Of a stretch of DNA of 64,000 nucleotides, positions 1 through 7,459 are shown in pieces. The notes below the pieces were generated by a model that worked only from the letters and a program-made list of their open reading frames with translations, searched no databases and was not told the DNA's origin. This DNA is from Methylobacterium terrae (GTDB lineage: Bacteria > Pseudomonadota > Alphaproteobacteria > Rhizobiales > Beijerinckiaceae), in contig NZ_CP029553.1 of assembly GCF_003173755.1 (NCBI RefSeq), positions 2,062,501-2,126,500 on the forward strand. The letters run 5' to 3'. Both the position numbers and the translations under genes were made by a program. Every line of letters starts with the position of its first letter. Positions within the stretch are counted from its first letter, which is position 1.

Positions 1-111
1 GCCGAACTCGGCCCCGCTGATGTTGACCCCGCGCAGGCATGCGGGCGCGGCCGTGGCGGGGGCGGGCGGGAGAGCCAGGACCAGGCAGGCGAGGGCGAGG
101 AGGCGGCGCAT
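1..111 (-). CDS. Secreted GH5-type cellulase family glycosidase, N-terminal part
   Basis: Only the first 37 codons are in the window; the gene runs off the left edge. The start ATG is at 111-109, two bases after the stop of the flippase gene, so the two are probably co-transcribed. The protein opens with a basic, Leu/Ala-rich signal peptide ending around APATA-APA. The mature start CLRGVNISGAEFG is the typical opening strand of bacterial GH5 endoglucanase-like proteins. A secreted glycosidase beside a polysaccharide flippase would fit trimming of an exported glycan. The catalytic residues lie outside the window, so the family call rests on this short motif. Confidence 0.6.
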   Translation of the reverse strand, partial: MRRLLALACLVLALPPAPATAAPACLRGVNISGAEFG

Positions 112-113
112 CG

Positions 114-1472
114 TCACTCGGCCGGCTGTGCGGTGACGGGCCCGGCCGGCGCGAGGCCCCAGGCCCGGCGGGTGAAGAAGGCGGTCGCCCGGCTGTCGAC
201 GTTCCAGTGCCGGCGCACCCAGCGGGCGAGCACCAGGTTGATGACGATCGTCCAGGCCACGTTCGCCACCGCGACGCCGAGGATGCCGAACGGCACCGCC
301 ACGAGGCAGAGCAGCACCGCGTAACCCGAGAACAGCACCGCGTTGCTGACGAGGATGTAGCGTTCCCCGCCGCCGATCGTCAGGAGGGAGGCGCCCGGCC
401 CGAAGAACGCGATCACGACCGAGGACAGGCTGAGCACCATGAGCACCTCGGTGTGGGCGGCGAAGTCGGGCTTGAACAGCGCGAGCGCGAAGGGCGCGCC
501 GATCGCCATCACGAGCGCTCCCGCCGACGAGATCGCGAAGCTCGCCAGCGACAGCCGGGCGACCAGGCGCTGGGCGCCCTCGCGGTCGCCGGCCTGGAAG
601 TGGCCCGCGATCATCGGCATGCTGACGGTGTCGATCGCCGCGCAGGGCAGGTTGACCAGCATGGCGTAGCGCAGCGCCACGAAGTAGAACGCCGCCTGCT
701 CCATGCCGAGCATCGCGCCGACGATCACGGTCTCGAGGAAGGCCGTCACCGCCACCATCACGTTGTTGGCGGTGAACAGCAGGCTCTCGCCGCGCCAGCC
801 CGGCCCCTTGTGCGGGTGGCGAAAGCCGCCGCGCCAGGCGTCCCAGCCGTGATGCGCGGCGAGGTGGCGGAGCTGGTAGAGCGTCATCGCCAGGAGCAGC
901 CCGAGCACGATCGACAGGGCCGCCGTGGCGCCGGTGAGCAGGCCCGCGAGCGAGGCGCCCCAGAGCAGCGCCGTGCTGGCGCCGCGCCACACCACCTCCC
1001 GGGGCAGCAGCGCGAGCCAGATCCGGCCGTGGATGCGGAAGTAGCTCTGCAGGTACTCCGAGAGCGCGAACACTGCCGCGAAGGCGCAGGCGAGGTGGAG
1101 CCGGTGATAGGGATCGGGCAGGGATTCCTCGGCGACGAAGACGACCGCGCTCACCCCCAGCATCACGGCGACCGCCGCCGCGAGCCAGCCGAGATTGTAG
1201 CGCACCAGCGCGTCGTTCTCCGGCTTAACGCCGTCCCGCACCCGGTAGTGCTTGAGCACCAGGTTGTGCTGGCCGAGCGCCGCGATCAGGCCGAGCCCGC
1301 TGCCGAGCGAGAACAGGAAGACGTAGACGCCGTACTCGTAGGTGGTGAGGAGGCGGCTCGCGACGAGGAGCAGCACGAAGCCCAGCACCGCGCTGGCGAT
1401 CCGCGCCACGAAGGCCGAGGCGAATTGCTGCGAGCGGGCCGATCGGCGCAGCCGCGCGACGAGTGTCAGCAT
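114..1472 (-). CDS. Wzx-like polysaccharide flippase
   Basis: This 452-residue protein is an inner-membrane polytopic protein of the oligosaccharide flippase (MOP superfamily) type. It is expected to move lipid-linked repeat units across the inner membrane. The sequence is nearly all hydrophobic helices, about 12-14. An amphipathic basic N-terminus (MLTLVARLRRSARS) precedes the first helix, and the family-like segment LLTTYEYGVYVFLFSLGSG follows near residues 40-60. The ATG start at 1472 is followed by no better internal start. The next gene downstream on the same strand, a secreted glycosidase, starts two bases after the stop. Neighbouring glycosyltransferases support an exopolysaccharide or capsule role; the substrate cannot be read from the sequence. 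Confidence 0.8.
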   Translation of the reverse strand: MLTLVARLRRSARSQQFASAFVARIASAVLGFVLLLVASRLLTTYEYGVYVFLFSLGSGLGLIAALGQHNLVLKHYRVRDGVKPENDALVRYNLGWLAAAVAVMLGVSAVVFVAEESLPDPYHRLHLACAFAAVFALSEYLQSYFRIHGRIWLALLPREVVWRGASTALLWGASLAGLLTGATAALSIVLGLLLAMTLYQLRHLAAHHGWDAWRGGFRHPHKGPGWRGESLLFTANNVMVAVTAFLETVIVGAMLGMEQAAFYFVALRYAMLVNLPCAAIDTVSMPMIAGHFQAGDREGAQRLVARLSLASFAISSAGALVMAIGAPFALALFKPDFAAHTEVLMVLSLSSVVIAFFGPGASLLTIGGGERYILVSNAVLFSGYAVLLCLVAVPFGILGVAVANVAWTIVINLVLARWVRRHWNVDSRATAFFTRRAWGLAPAGPVTAQPAE

Positions 1473-1813
1473 CGTGTCCGTCGCCTCTCGATGAGCCCGG
1501 GGGCCGGCGCGCCGCGCCCACCTCCGTCTACGGGGTAGCAGCGATCCCCTATCGGGACTTTAACGCGCCGCCCCGCCCCATGGGGGTCCCCGCACAATGA
1601 TCGCCGGTGCAGGCTTAAGTCGATAAGCTTATCCAATCGCTACGACGTTGCCGCGTGTCTGTCGGAATCGTCCAACGCACCGTTAACCCTGGGTGGAATT
1701 AGGGCTGCATCTCGGCCGGGGGCGGGTGCATTCACCGCTCATGGGGCAGGATTCGCCGGCACTTCTTTACCGGTCCCGGCGATGGTCTTGCCTCGACACG
1801 GATTATCCAACCG
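1473..1813. other. Divergent intergenic region, 12-bp palindrome
   Basis: This gap separates the divergent flippase and WecG-type genes and should hold both promoters. It is locally more AT-rich than its surroundings around 1615-1700. It contains a perfect 12-bp palindrome, GATAAGCTTATC, at 1622-1633, which is a candidate operator. I could not place convincing -35/-10 elements and saw no gene. Confidence 0.4.
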
Positions 1814-1828
1814 ATGGGGAAGCGTCCC

Positions 1829-2638
1829 ATGCCTGACCGCGCCCTCGACATGGCGCCCGGAGCTGCGAGCATCGACCGGCTCGATCTCGAGGGCGTCAGC
1901 ATCAGCGATCTCACCCGCGACGAGCTCTTCGCGCGCCTGCACGAGGCGCTGGAGCGGCGCACGCAGGTCTGCCTCGGCTTCTGCAACGCCAACATGCTGC
2001 TCAAGGCCCTGTGCGCGCCGGCCTACGCGACGGCCCTGCGCAGCCTCGTGCTCGTCAGCGACGGGCTCGGCATCGACCTGTGCTCGCTCCTGTTTCGCGG
2101 CCGCTTCTTCCGCCAGAACCTCAACGGCACCGACCTGATCCCGGCCTTCCTGGCCGCCGAGACCGCGCCGCGCACGCTGTTCCTGCTCGGGGCCAAGCCC
2201 GGCATCGCCGCGACGGCGGCGCGCAACCTGGCGCTGGTCTATTCCCAGCACCGGGTCGTCGGCGTCCGGCACGGCTACTTCTCGCCTGAGGAAACCGGCG
2301 CCGTGCTGGCCGAGATCAACGCCGCCTCGCCGGACATCCTCCTCGTCGCCCTCGGCAACCCGGCCCAGGAGCAGTTCATCGCCGAGCACGCGCACCGGAT
2401 CGACGCGCGGCTGCTGATGGGGGTCGGCGCCCTGCTGGATTACGGCGCCGGAGCGGCGGTCCGGGCGCCCGCGGCGTTCCGCCTGGTCCGGCTCGAATGG
2501 CTGTTCCGCCTCCTGCGCGAGCCGCGCCGCCTCGGGCGCCGCTACACCGTCGACATCGTGGTCTTCGCGGCGATGATCCTGCGCCTGCGGCTGGCGAGCC
2601 TGGTGCGCGGCCGCCCGGTCCGCGTCGCCCGCTCGTGA
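1829..2638 (+). CDS. WecG/TagA/CpsF family glycosyltransferase (GT26)
   Basis: This family transfers a sugar to an undecaprenyl-diphosphate-linked acceptor at the cytoplasmic face during repeat-unit assembly. The whole domain is recognisable: SDGLGIDL and the acidic LNGTDLIP motif near residues 70-100, FLLGAKPGIA, HGYFSPEE, then LVALGNPAQEQFI and a basic C-terminal tail (RLEWLFRLLREPRRLGRRY) expected to touch the membrane. I chose ATG 1829 (269 aa) because GGGGAAG lies six bases upstream. An in-frame ATG at 1814 adds five residues but has no ribosome binding site. It is the first gene of a rightward group with the hydrolase and GT2 genes, divergent from the flippase. Confidence 0.85.
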   Translation: MPDRALDMAPGAASIDRLDLEGVSISDLTRDELFARLHEALERRTQVCLGFCNANMLLKALCAPAYATALRSLVLVSDGLGIDLCSLLFRGRFFRQNLNGTDLIPAFLAAETAPRTLFLLGAKPGIAATAARNLALVYSQHRVVGVRHGYFSPEETGAVLAEINAASPDILLVALGNPAQEQFIAEHAHRIDARLLMGVGALLDYGAGAAVRAPAAFRLVRLEWLFRLLREPRRLGRRYTVDIVVFAAMILRLRLASLVRGRPVRVARS

Positions 2639-2802
2639 ACCCGGCCGATCCGCGGCGGGACGCGGCGGCGATGCGCCCGCATCTTAGACGATGCAGCAAA
2701 CTTGAAGACCTAGAACAGTCCAGGGCCGCGACGCGGCCGGGCGCGGCCCGCATCGGGCAAGTGGCTCGCCGGGCAAGTCACGGGGAAGAGGGAAGAGTGC
2801 CG

Positions 2803-4635
2803 ATGCTGACCGACGGCGCGGGCGTCATGCCCATCGCGGACGCCCCGCCCATCGCGGGCGCTTCATCCGTCGCGGACGTCCCTGCCGCCGCGGCGGAGCC
2901 GGTTCCGGTCGCGCTCGGCGACGCGTTCGGCTGGTACAGCCCGGGCGATCGCCGGCGCGGCGTGCTCCTGTGCGGGACCTTCGGCTTCGAGCAATGGTGC
3001 GCCTACCGCTCCTGGCGCGAGCTCGCCGCGATGACCGCCGCCTCCGGCTGCCCGACCCTGCGCTTCGACTATCCGGGCCAGGGCGATTCCCGCGACCCGG
3101 CGGGCCCCGAGATCCCGGCGGCGCTCGCGGCCATCCGCGCCGGCATCGCCTTCCTGCGCGAGCAGGGGGGCGCCGAGGAGATCGTCGTCGTCGGCCTGCG
3201 CCTCGGCGCGACCCTGGCGGCGCTGGCGGGGGAGGAGGTCGACCGCCTGGTGATGCTCGCCCCGTTCCCCACCGGCAAGGCCTATCGCCGCGAGATGGCG
3301 ATGCAGTCGCGGCTCATCGACGTGATGCCCGACCGCACGCCGATGCCGCAGGAGCCCGACGCGCTGATGGTCGGCAGCTTCCTCCTCGGATCCGAGACCC
3401 TCGCCGACCTCGCCCGGCTCGACCTCGCTGCGGCCGGGCGCGCGCCGGCGCCCGAGATCCTGCTGCTCGGCCCCAAGGTCGACGCCCTCGCCGAGCGCTA
3501 CCGGGCGCTCGGGAGCGCGGTCGAGACCGGGCCGTTCCCCGACCTGACCCAGCTCGTCTCCGACCCGCTGTTCTCCCGCACCCCCGACCAGACCTTCGCG
3601 CGGGTCCGCGACTTCGCCCTCGCCGGGGCGCCCGCGCCGGGGGGATTGCCGTCCGCTCCCCCCGCGCCCTGCCGGCTCGAGGACGGGGCGTGGAGCGAGG
3701 AGCCGTCGCGCTTCGGCGCCGGCCTCGTCGGCATCCTGTGCCGGCCGCGCGGGACCTGGAGCGGCGACACCGTGCTGGTGGTCAATTCCGGGCGCAACCC
3801 GCGGGCCGGGCACGGGCGCCAGACGACGCGCCTCGCGCGGCGGCTCGCCGAGGCCGGCATCGCCTCGTTCCGCTTCGACCTGCGCGGCATCGGCGACAGC
3901 GCCCCGCGCCCGGACGGCTCGCTGCCGCTCTACGCGGCGGATTCGGTCGCCGACGTCACGGCGGCGATCGACCACCTCGCGGCCCTGCGGCACCCGCCCG
4001 GCGTGGTGCTCGGCAATTGCAGCGGCGCCTACCAGGCCTTCCAGGCCCTGAGCGGAGATCCCCGCCTGCGCGCCGCGGTGCTGGTCAACCTGTACTGCTT
4101 CGAGCTGAAGCCCGGGACCGACGTCGAGACCATGGTGCGCGACACCTTCCGCCACAGCCAGGGCTACATGGCCCGCGCCCGCCAGGGCCGGTTCTGGCGC
4201 CGGATCCTCACCGGCGAGCTCGGCCTGGCGCGGATCGCCCGCGCGCTCCTGCGCGACGGCGCCGCCCGCCTCGACCGCGCGACCGCCCGGATGCCGTGGC
4301 GGACCTTGATCCGCACCAGCGTCGCCGGCCGGGTGGCGTCGTTGCGCCGGCGCGGCGCCCGGATCTGCATGGTCTACAGCGCCGACGACCTCGGCATCCC
4401 GACCGTGCGCGCGCATTTCGGCACCTCGGACGCGGGAATCGCCCGCCGCCTCGGCTACCCGGTCCAGATCCTCGACGGCAGCGACCACAACCTCAGCCGC
4501 CCCGCCGACCAGGACCGCGTCTTCGCGACCCTCGAGCGGGTGGTGCGCGAGACGCGGCCGGGCGACCGGGCGCAGGCCGCCCCCGAGCCGGCGGCGGCCA
4601 ACGACCTCTCCCCGCGCCTGTCGCGCAGCGCCTGA
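2803..4635 (+). CDS. Duplicated alpha/beta-hydrolase-fold protein
   Basis: This 610-residue protein contains two alpha/beta-hydrolase domains in tandem, roughly residues 30-275 and 300-590. It resembles the hydrolases found in exosortase/exopolysaccharide loci. Both domains show the strand and oxyanion region (GTFGFEQWCAYRSW; VVNSGRNPRAGHGRQ) and an FDYPGQGDS or FDLRGIGDS motif. The nucleophile elbows are not canonical: the first reads GLRLGA with no Ser, and the second reads GNCSGA with Cys in the nucleophile position. A late SDHNLSRP supplies a possible catalytic His. The start is ATG 2803, preceded by GAGGGAAGA; longer upstream frames have no initiation signal. Substrate unknown; acyl transfer or deacylation on the glycan is possible. 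Confidence 0.7.
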   Translation: MLTDGAGVMPIADAPPIAGASSVADVPAAAAEPVPVALGDAFGWYSPGDRRRGVLLCGTFGFEQWCAYRSWRELAAMTAASGCPTLRFDYPGQGDSRDPAGPEIPAALAAIRAGIAFLREQGGAEEIVVVGLRLGATLAALAGEEVDRLVMLAPFPTGKAYRREMAMQSRLIDVMPDRTPMPQEPDALMVGSFLLGSETLADLARLDLAAAGRAPAPEILLLGPKVDALAERYRALGSAVETGPFPDLTQLVSDPLFSRTPDQTFARVRDFALAGAPAPGGLPSAPPAPCRLEDGAWSEEPSRFGAGLVGILCRPRGTWSGDTVLVVNSGRNPRAGHGRQTTRLARRLAEAGIASFRFDLRGIGDSAPRPDGSLPLYAADSVADVTAAIDHLAALRHPPGVVLGNCSGAYQAFQALSGDPRLRAAVLVNLYCFELKPGTDVETMVRDTFRHSQGYMARARQGRFWRRILTGELGLARIARALLRDGAARLDRATARMPWRTLIRTSVAGRVASLRRRGARICMVYSADDLGIPTVRAHFGTSDAGIARRLGYPVQILDGSDHNLSRPADQDRVFATLERVVRETRPGDRAQAAPEPAAANDLSPRLSRSA

Positions 4636-4645
4636 CGACCCGACG

Positions 4646-5557
4646 ATGAGCCCCGAGCCCGCCATGACCTCCGCCCCCCCGCCGCTCGTCTCCCTCCTCG
4701 TCTGCACCAAGGGCCGCTCGGCGCAGCTCGAACGGCTGTTCGACTCGCTCCTCGTCCAGGGCGACGACCCGGCCTGCCCGGATTTCGAGGTCGTGCTCGT
4801 CGACCAGAACGAGCCCGGCACCCTGGAGCCGGTCGTGGCGCGCTACCGCGACCGGCTCGCGATCGACCACGTCCGCTCGGCGCCGGGCCTGTCGCGGGCG
4901 CGCAACGTCGGGCTCGCCCGCTGCCGCGGCGACCTGATCGCCTTTCCGGACGACGATTGCTGGTACCCGGCGGGCCTCGTCGCCGAGGTGGCGCGGCTGT
5001 TTGCGGCCCACCGCCAAGCCGACGCCGTGACCGGGCGCACCCTCGACGCGACGGGCCGCGAATCGCTCGGCGCCTTCCTGGCGGCCGACGGGCCGGTCGA
5101 CCGGCGCAACGTGTGGTTTGCCGGCAATTCCAACGGCCTGTTCGTGCGCGCCGCCGCCGCCCGCGCCGTCGGCGGCTTCGACGAGAGCCTGGGCGTCGGC
5201 GCCGCCACACCGTTCCGCTCCGGCGAGGAAACCGATTTCCTGCTGCGCCTCCTCGGGCAGGGGAGGGGGGTCGTGTTCCGCCACGGCCTCGTCGTCCACC
5301 ACGACCAGGTCGCGCAGGCCGGCCGCCACACCCGCGCCGCCGACTACGCCCGCGGCTTCGGCCGGGTGCTGCGGCTGCACCGCTACGGCCTGCCCTACCT
5401 CGCCTTCCGCCTCGCCCGCTTCACCGCGAGCGGCACCCGCGCCCTCCTGCGCCGGGACACCGGCACCGCCCTCGACAAGGCCCTGTGGGCGATCGGGACG
5501 GTGTCGGGCTACTGCGCCGGGCGGGCGGGCCCGGGAGAGGTCGTGGCAGGAGAGTGA
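4646..5557 (+). CDS. Family 2 glycosyltransferase
   Basis: This 303-residue protein is a GT-A fold transferase that should add a sugar from a nucleotide donor during polysaccharide assembly. The N-terminal VSLLVCTKGRSAQLERLFDS is the usual first strand and turn. GLSRARNVGL is followed by the metal-binding acidic motif FPDDDCWY near residue 100, and GEETDFLLRLL is the later acceptor/catalytic region. It begins ten bases after the hydrolase gene stops, so it is likely in the same operon. A second ATG at 4664 would give a protein six residues shorter. It has no membrane anchor. The donor sugar is not predictable. Confidence 0.85.
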   Translation: MSPEPAMTSAPPPLVSLLVCTKGRSAQLERLFDSLLVQGDDPACPDFEVVLVDQNEPGTLEPVVARYRDRLAIDHVRSAPGLSRARNVGLARCRGDLIAFPDDDCWYPAGLVAEVARLFAAHRQADAVTGRTLDATGRESLGAFLAADGPVDRRNVWFAGNSNGLFVRAAAARAVGGFDESLGVGAATPFRSGEETDFLLRLLGQGRGVVFRHGLVVHHDQVAQAGRHTRAADYARGFGRVLRLHRYGLPYLAFRLARFTASGTRALLRRDTGTALDKALWAIGTVSGYCAGRAGPGEVVAGE

Positions 5558-5625
5558 TCCGGGGCGCGCCGCCGCGGGGCCTCCAGGGCCGGTCGATCGC
5601 AGCCCGCCGACGCGGCGCGCGGTAT

Positions 5626-7158
5626 TCAGGAACTCGCGGTGCCGACGCCGCGCAGAAACGACAGCGACGGCGCGAAGAAGTATTCACCGCCTTTCATGTG
5701 AACGAACTGCTCGAACCGGTGCATCGACGGCTGCGCCCCCGGCGTGTGGCCGTCGAGGTAGGTATGCTCACGCGTCGGGGCTGCCGGATCCGCCTGTCCG
5801 ATCACCGGATCGATCCCGGTCGAGCCGTGCTTGTTCTCTCCGATGTTGCCGGCAAAATCAGGGTTGTTGGCCCATGATTGCTGCGTGAACTCGAATTGCT
5901 GCTCCAGGTCGGCCATGTAGGCCATGAACAGGAGCCCCGAGCCGTGGACCGGCTCGTTGCCGCCGTCGGCGAACTCGCTGCCATCCTGGCTCATCGGGCG
6001 CGCCGGGCCGTAGGTGATGCCGCGCCGCGCCATGATCGGCGAGCGGTCGCCCTGATCGTCCGGGAGATTCAGCTGCCGCCGCACGTCGCCGCGCGGATTC
6101 GTCTTGCGGATATGGGCGTGGAACGGGCACCGCGCGCCGTCGGCGTCGTTCTCGTACGTGAAGCCGTTCGGCACGGCTGCGGCCGTTCCCTGGGGGAAGT
6201 CCGTCAGCGGCGTTCCGTCCTCGAAGCGTCCGACCACCATGGCTCCGGCCCGGTCCAGTTCCTCCTGCGTCGCCGCCTTCCCGAACAGGGCCTCGCCCAG
6301 CGCGTCCTCGGCGGCGTTGAAGCCGCGCACGTCCTGCTCGAGCTTGCGGAACACGAAGTAGCTGCCGGCGGAGAGGGGCAGCCGGCCGTTCGGGTCGGCG
6401 ACGATGAACTGGGACGGCGGAAACGCGGGAGACCAGGGGATCCTGCCCGTGCTGAAGCCACCGGGCGCGGGCGGCTCCTCGGGAAGACCCGCGAGCTCGG
6501 TTCGGAGATCCTCGTCGAGGAAGAGGGGGTGGCTCCGGCCGTCGACGTAGCCGAAATGCTCGACGCCTTCGGCTGCGGCGTCCGGCCGGAACTTGCGCGT
6601 CTGCTGCAGGCCGGTCTCGGTCGCCAGGATCCGGCAGCCGGACGCCTCGAGCCACTGCGCGAAGGCCTTCGCCTCGCCGGTCACGATCCTCGGATCGGCA
6701 TTGGCGATCAGCAGCATGGCGTCGGGGGCGCGCGCGTTCCAGGTGCCGGCTTCCCAAGTCGCGCGACCCGGATCGGACAGGATCGCCTGCCGCGCCGCCA
6801 TGCCGGCTGCGAAGGCCGCCCCGGGCGGCACCTCGGCGTGGGCCCCGAGGGCTTCGAAGCCGCCGGCGCTGAGGAAGACGCACCGGACCGTGCCGCCATC
6901 GAGGTAGGGGGCATAGCGCTTGTTGCTGCGCAGCTGCTCCGCCGCGCTGGTGCAACGGCGGCCCAGCGCCCGGACGACATGTGCCACTGCATCGTGGGAA
7001 AGATCATCGAAGCCGATGAAGACATGCGCAGCATGATGCCGGCCATGACCCTTGAGGATATTGGCCTGGAGATCTTCGAGGAAAAGCTTGATATCGGGAT
7101 CGCTGGAGGCCGAATGCCACTTGATGGGATTGCGAAGGATCTCGATCAGGTCGGACAT
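5626..7158 (-). CDS. DyP-type haem peroxidase
   Basis: Dye-decolorising peroxidases use haem and hydrogen peroxide to oxidise bulky organic substrates. The GXXDG motif is present as FGYVDGRSHP, which provides the distal Asp. HAHIRKTNPR carries the probable proximal haem-ligand His, IMARRGITYG the distal Arg, and GLLFMAYMADLEQQFEF is the typical C-terminal segment. At about 510 residues it matches the longer C/D-type DyPs. There is no signal peptide, so a cytoplasmic enzyme is likely. I prefer ATG 7158 (AGGGG upstream) over an in-frame GTG at 7194. It converges on the GT2 gene and interrupts the polysaccharide locus; a direct link to polysaccharide is not evident. Confidence 0.9.
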   Translation of the reverse strand: MSDLIEILRNPIKWHSASSDPDIKLFLEDLQANILKGHGRHHAAHVFIGFDDLSHDAVAHVVRALGRRCTSAAEQLRSNKRYAPYLDGGTVRCVFLSAGGFEALGAHAEVPPGAAFAAGMAARQAILSDPGRATWEAGTWNARAPDAMLLIANADPRIVTGEAKAFAQWLEASGCRILATETGLQQTRKFRPDAAAEGVEHFGYVDGRSHPLFLDEDLRTELAGLPEEPPAPGGFSTGRIPWSPAFPPSQFIVADPNGRLPLSAGSYFVFRKLEQDVRGFNAAEDALGEALFGKAATQEELDRAGAMVVGRFEDGTPLTDFPQGTAAAVPNGFTYENDADGARCPFHAHIRKTNPRGDVRRQLNLPDDQGDRSPIMARRGITYGPARPMSQDGSEFADGGNEPVHGSGLLFMAYMADLEQQFEFTQQSWANNPDFAGNIGENKHGSTGIDPVIGQADPAAPTREHTYLDGHTPGAQPSMHRFEQFVHMKGGEYFFAPSLSFLRGVGTASS

Positions 7159-7267
7159 GGTCGGTACCCCTGTGGGAGAGGAACTGAAATTCACGCCTTG
7201 TCTGAAAAACCAATGAGAGCGGCAGCATCAGACGCTCTCCAGCTGAAGAGCGGTCGAGCCATATTCG

Positions 7268-7279
7268 AATAATATTATT
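7268..7279. promoter_or_regulatory. AT-rich palindrome upstream of DyP gene
   Basis: AATAATATTATT is a perfect 12-bp palindrome in a conspicuously AT-rich stretch about 110 bases upstream of the peroxidase start. It may be an operator or part of the promoter for that gene. Iron- or peroxide-responsive regulators are plausible because DyP enzymes are often iron-regulated, but the site does not clearly match an Irr, RirA or Fur box. Confidence 0.3.
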
Positions 7280-7459
7280 GAAGAAGAATGCCGTCCATAC
7301 TGAAATCAGATGATGTACGATCGTGCCGCCGCCGATGCCCATGCCTGGCGGAGCGCCCGCGTCCCGCATCCGGGCGCGGCGGGACCGCGCTCCTTCGCGC
7401 CGCTGCGAGGCCGGCGCCCGGCATGCCCGAGGAGGCCGGGCCGGATGCGGGCTTCTCTA

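Noticed and set aside
5558..5625. Terminator between the GT2 and DyP genes
   Set aside because: GCGCGCCGCCGCGG and CCGACGCGGCGCGC pair only partly and there is no T-tract, so it was not listed.
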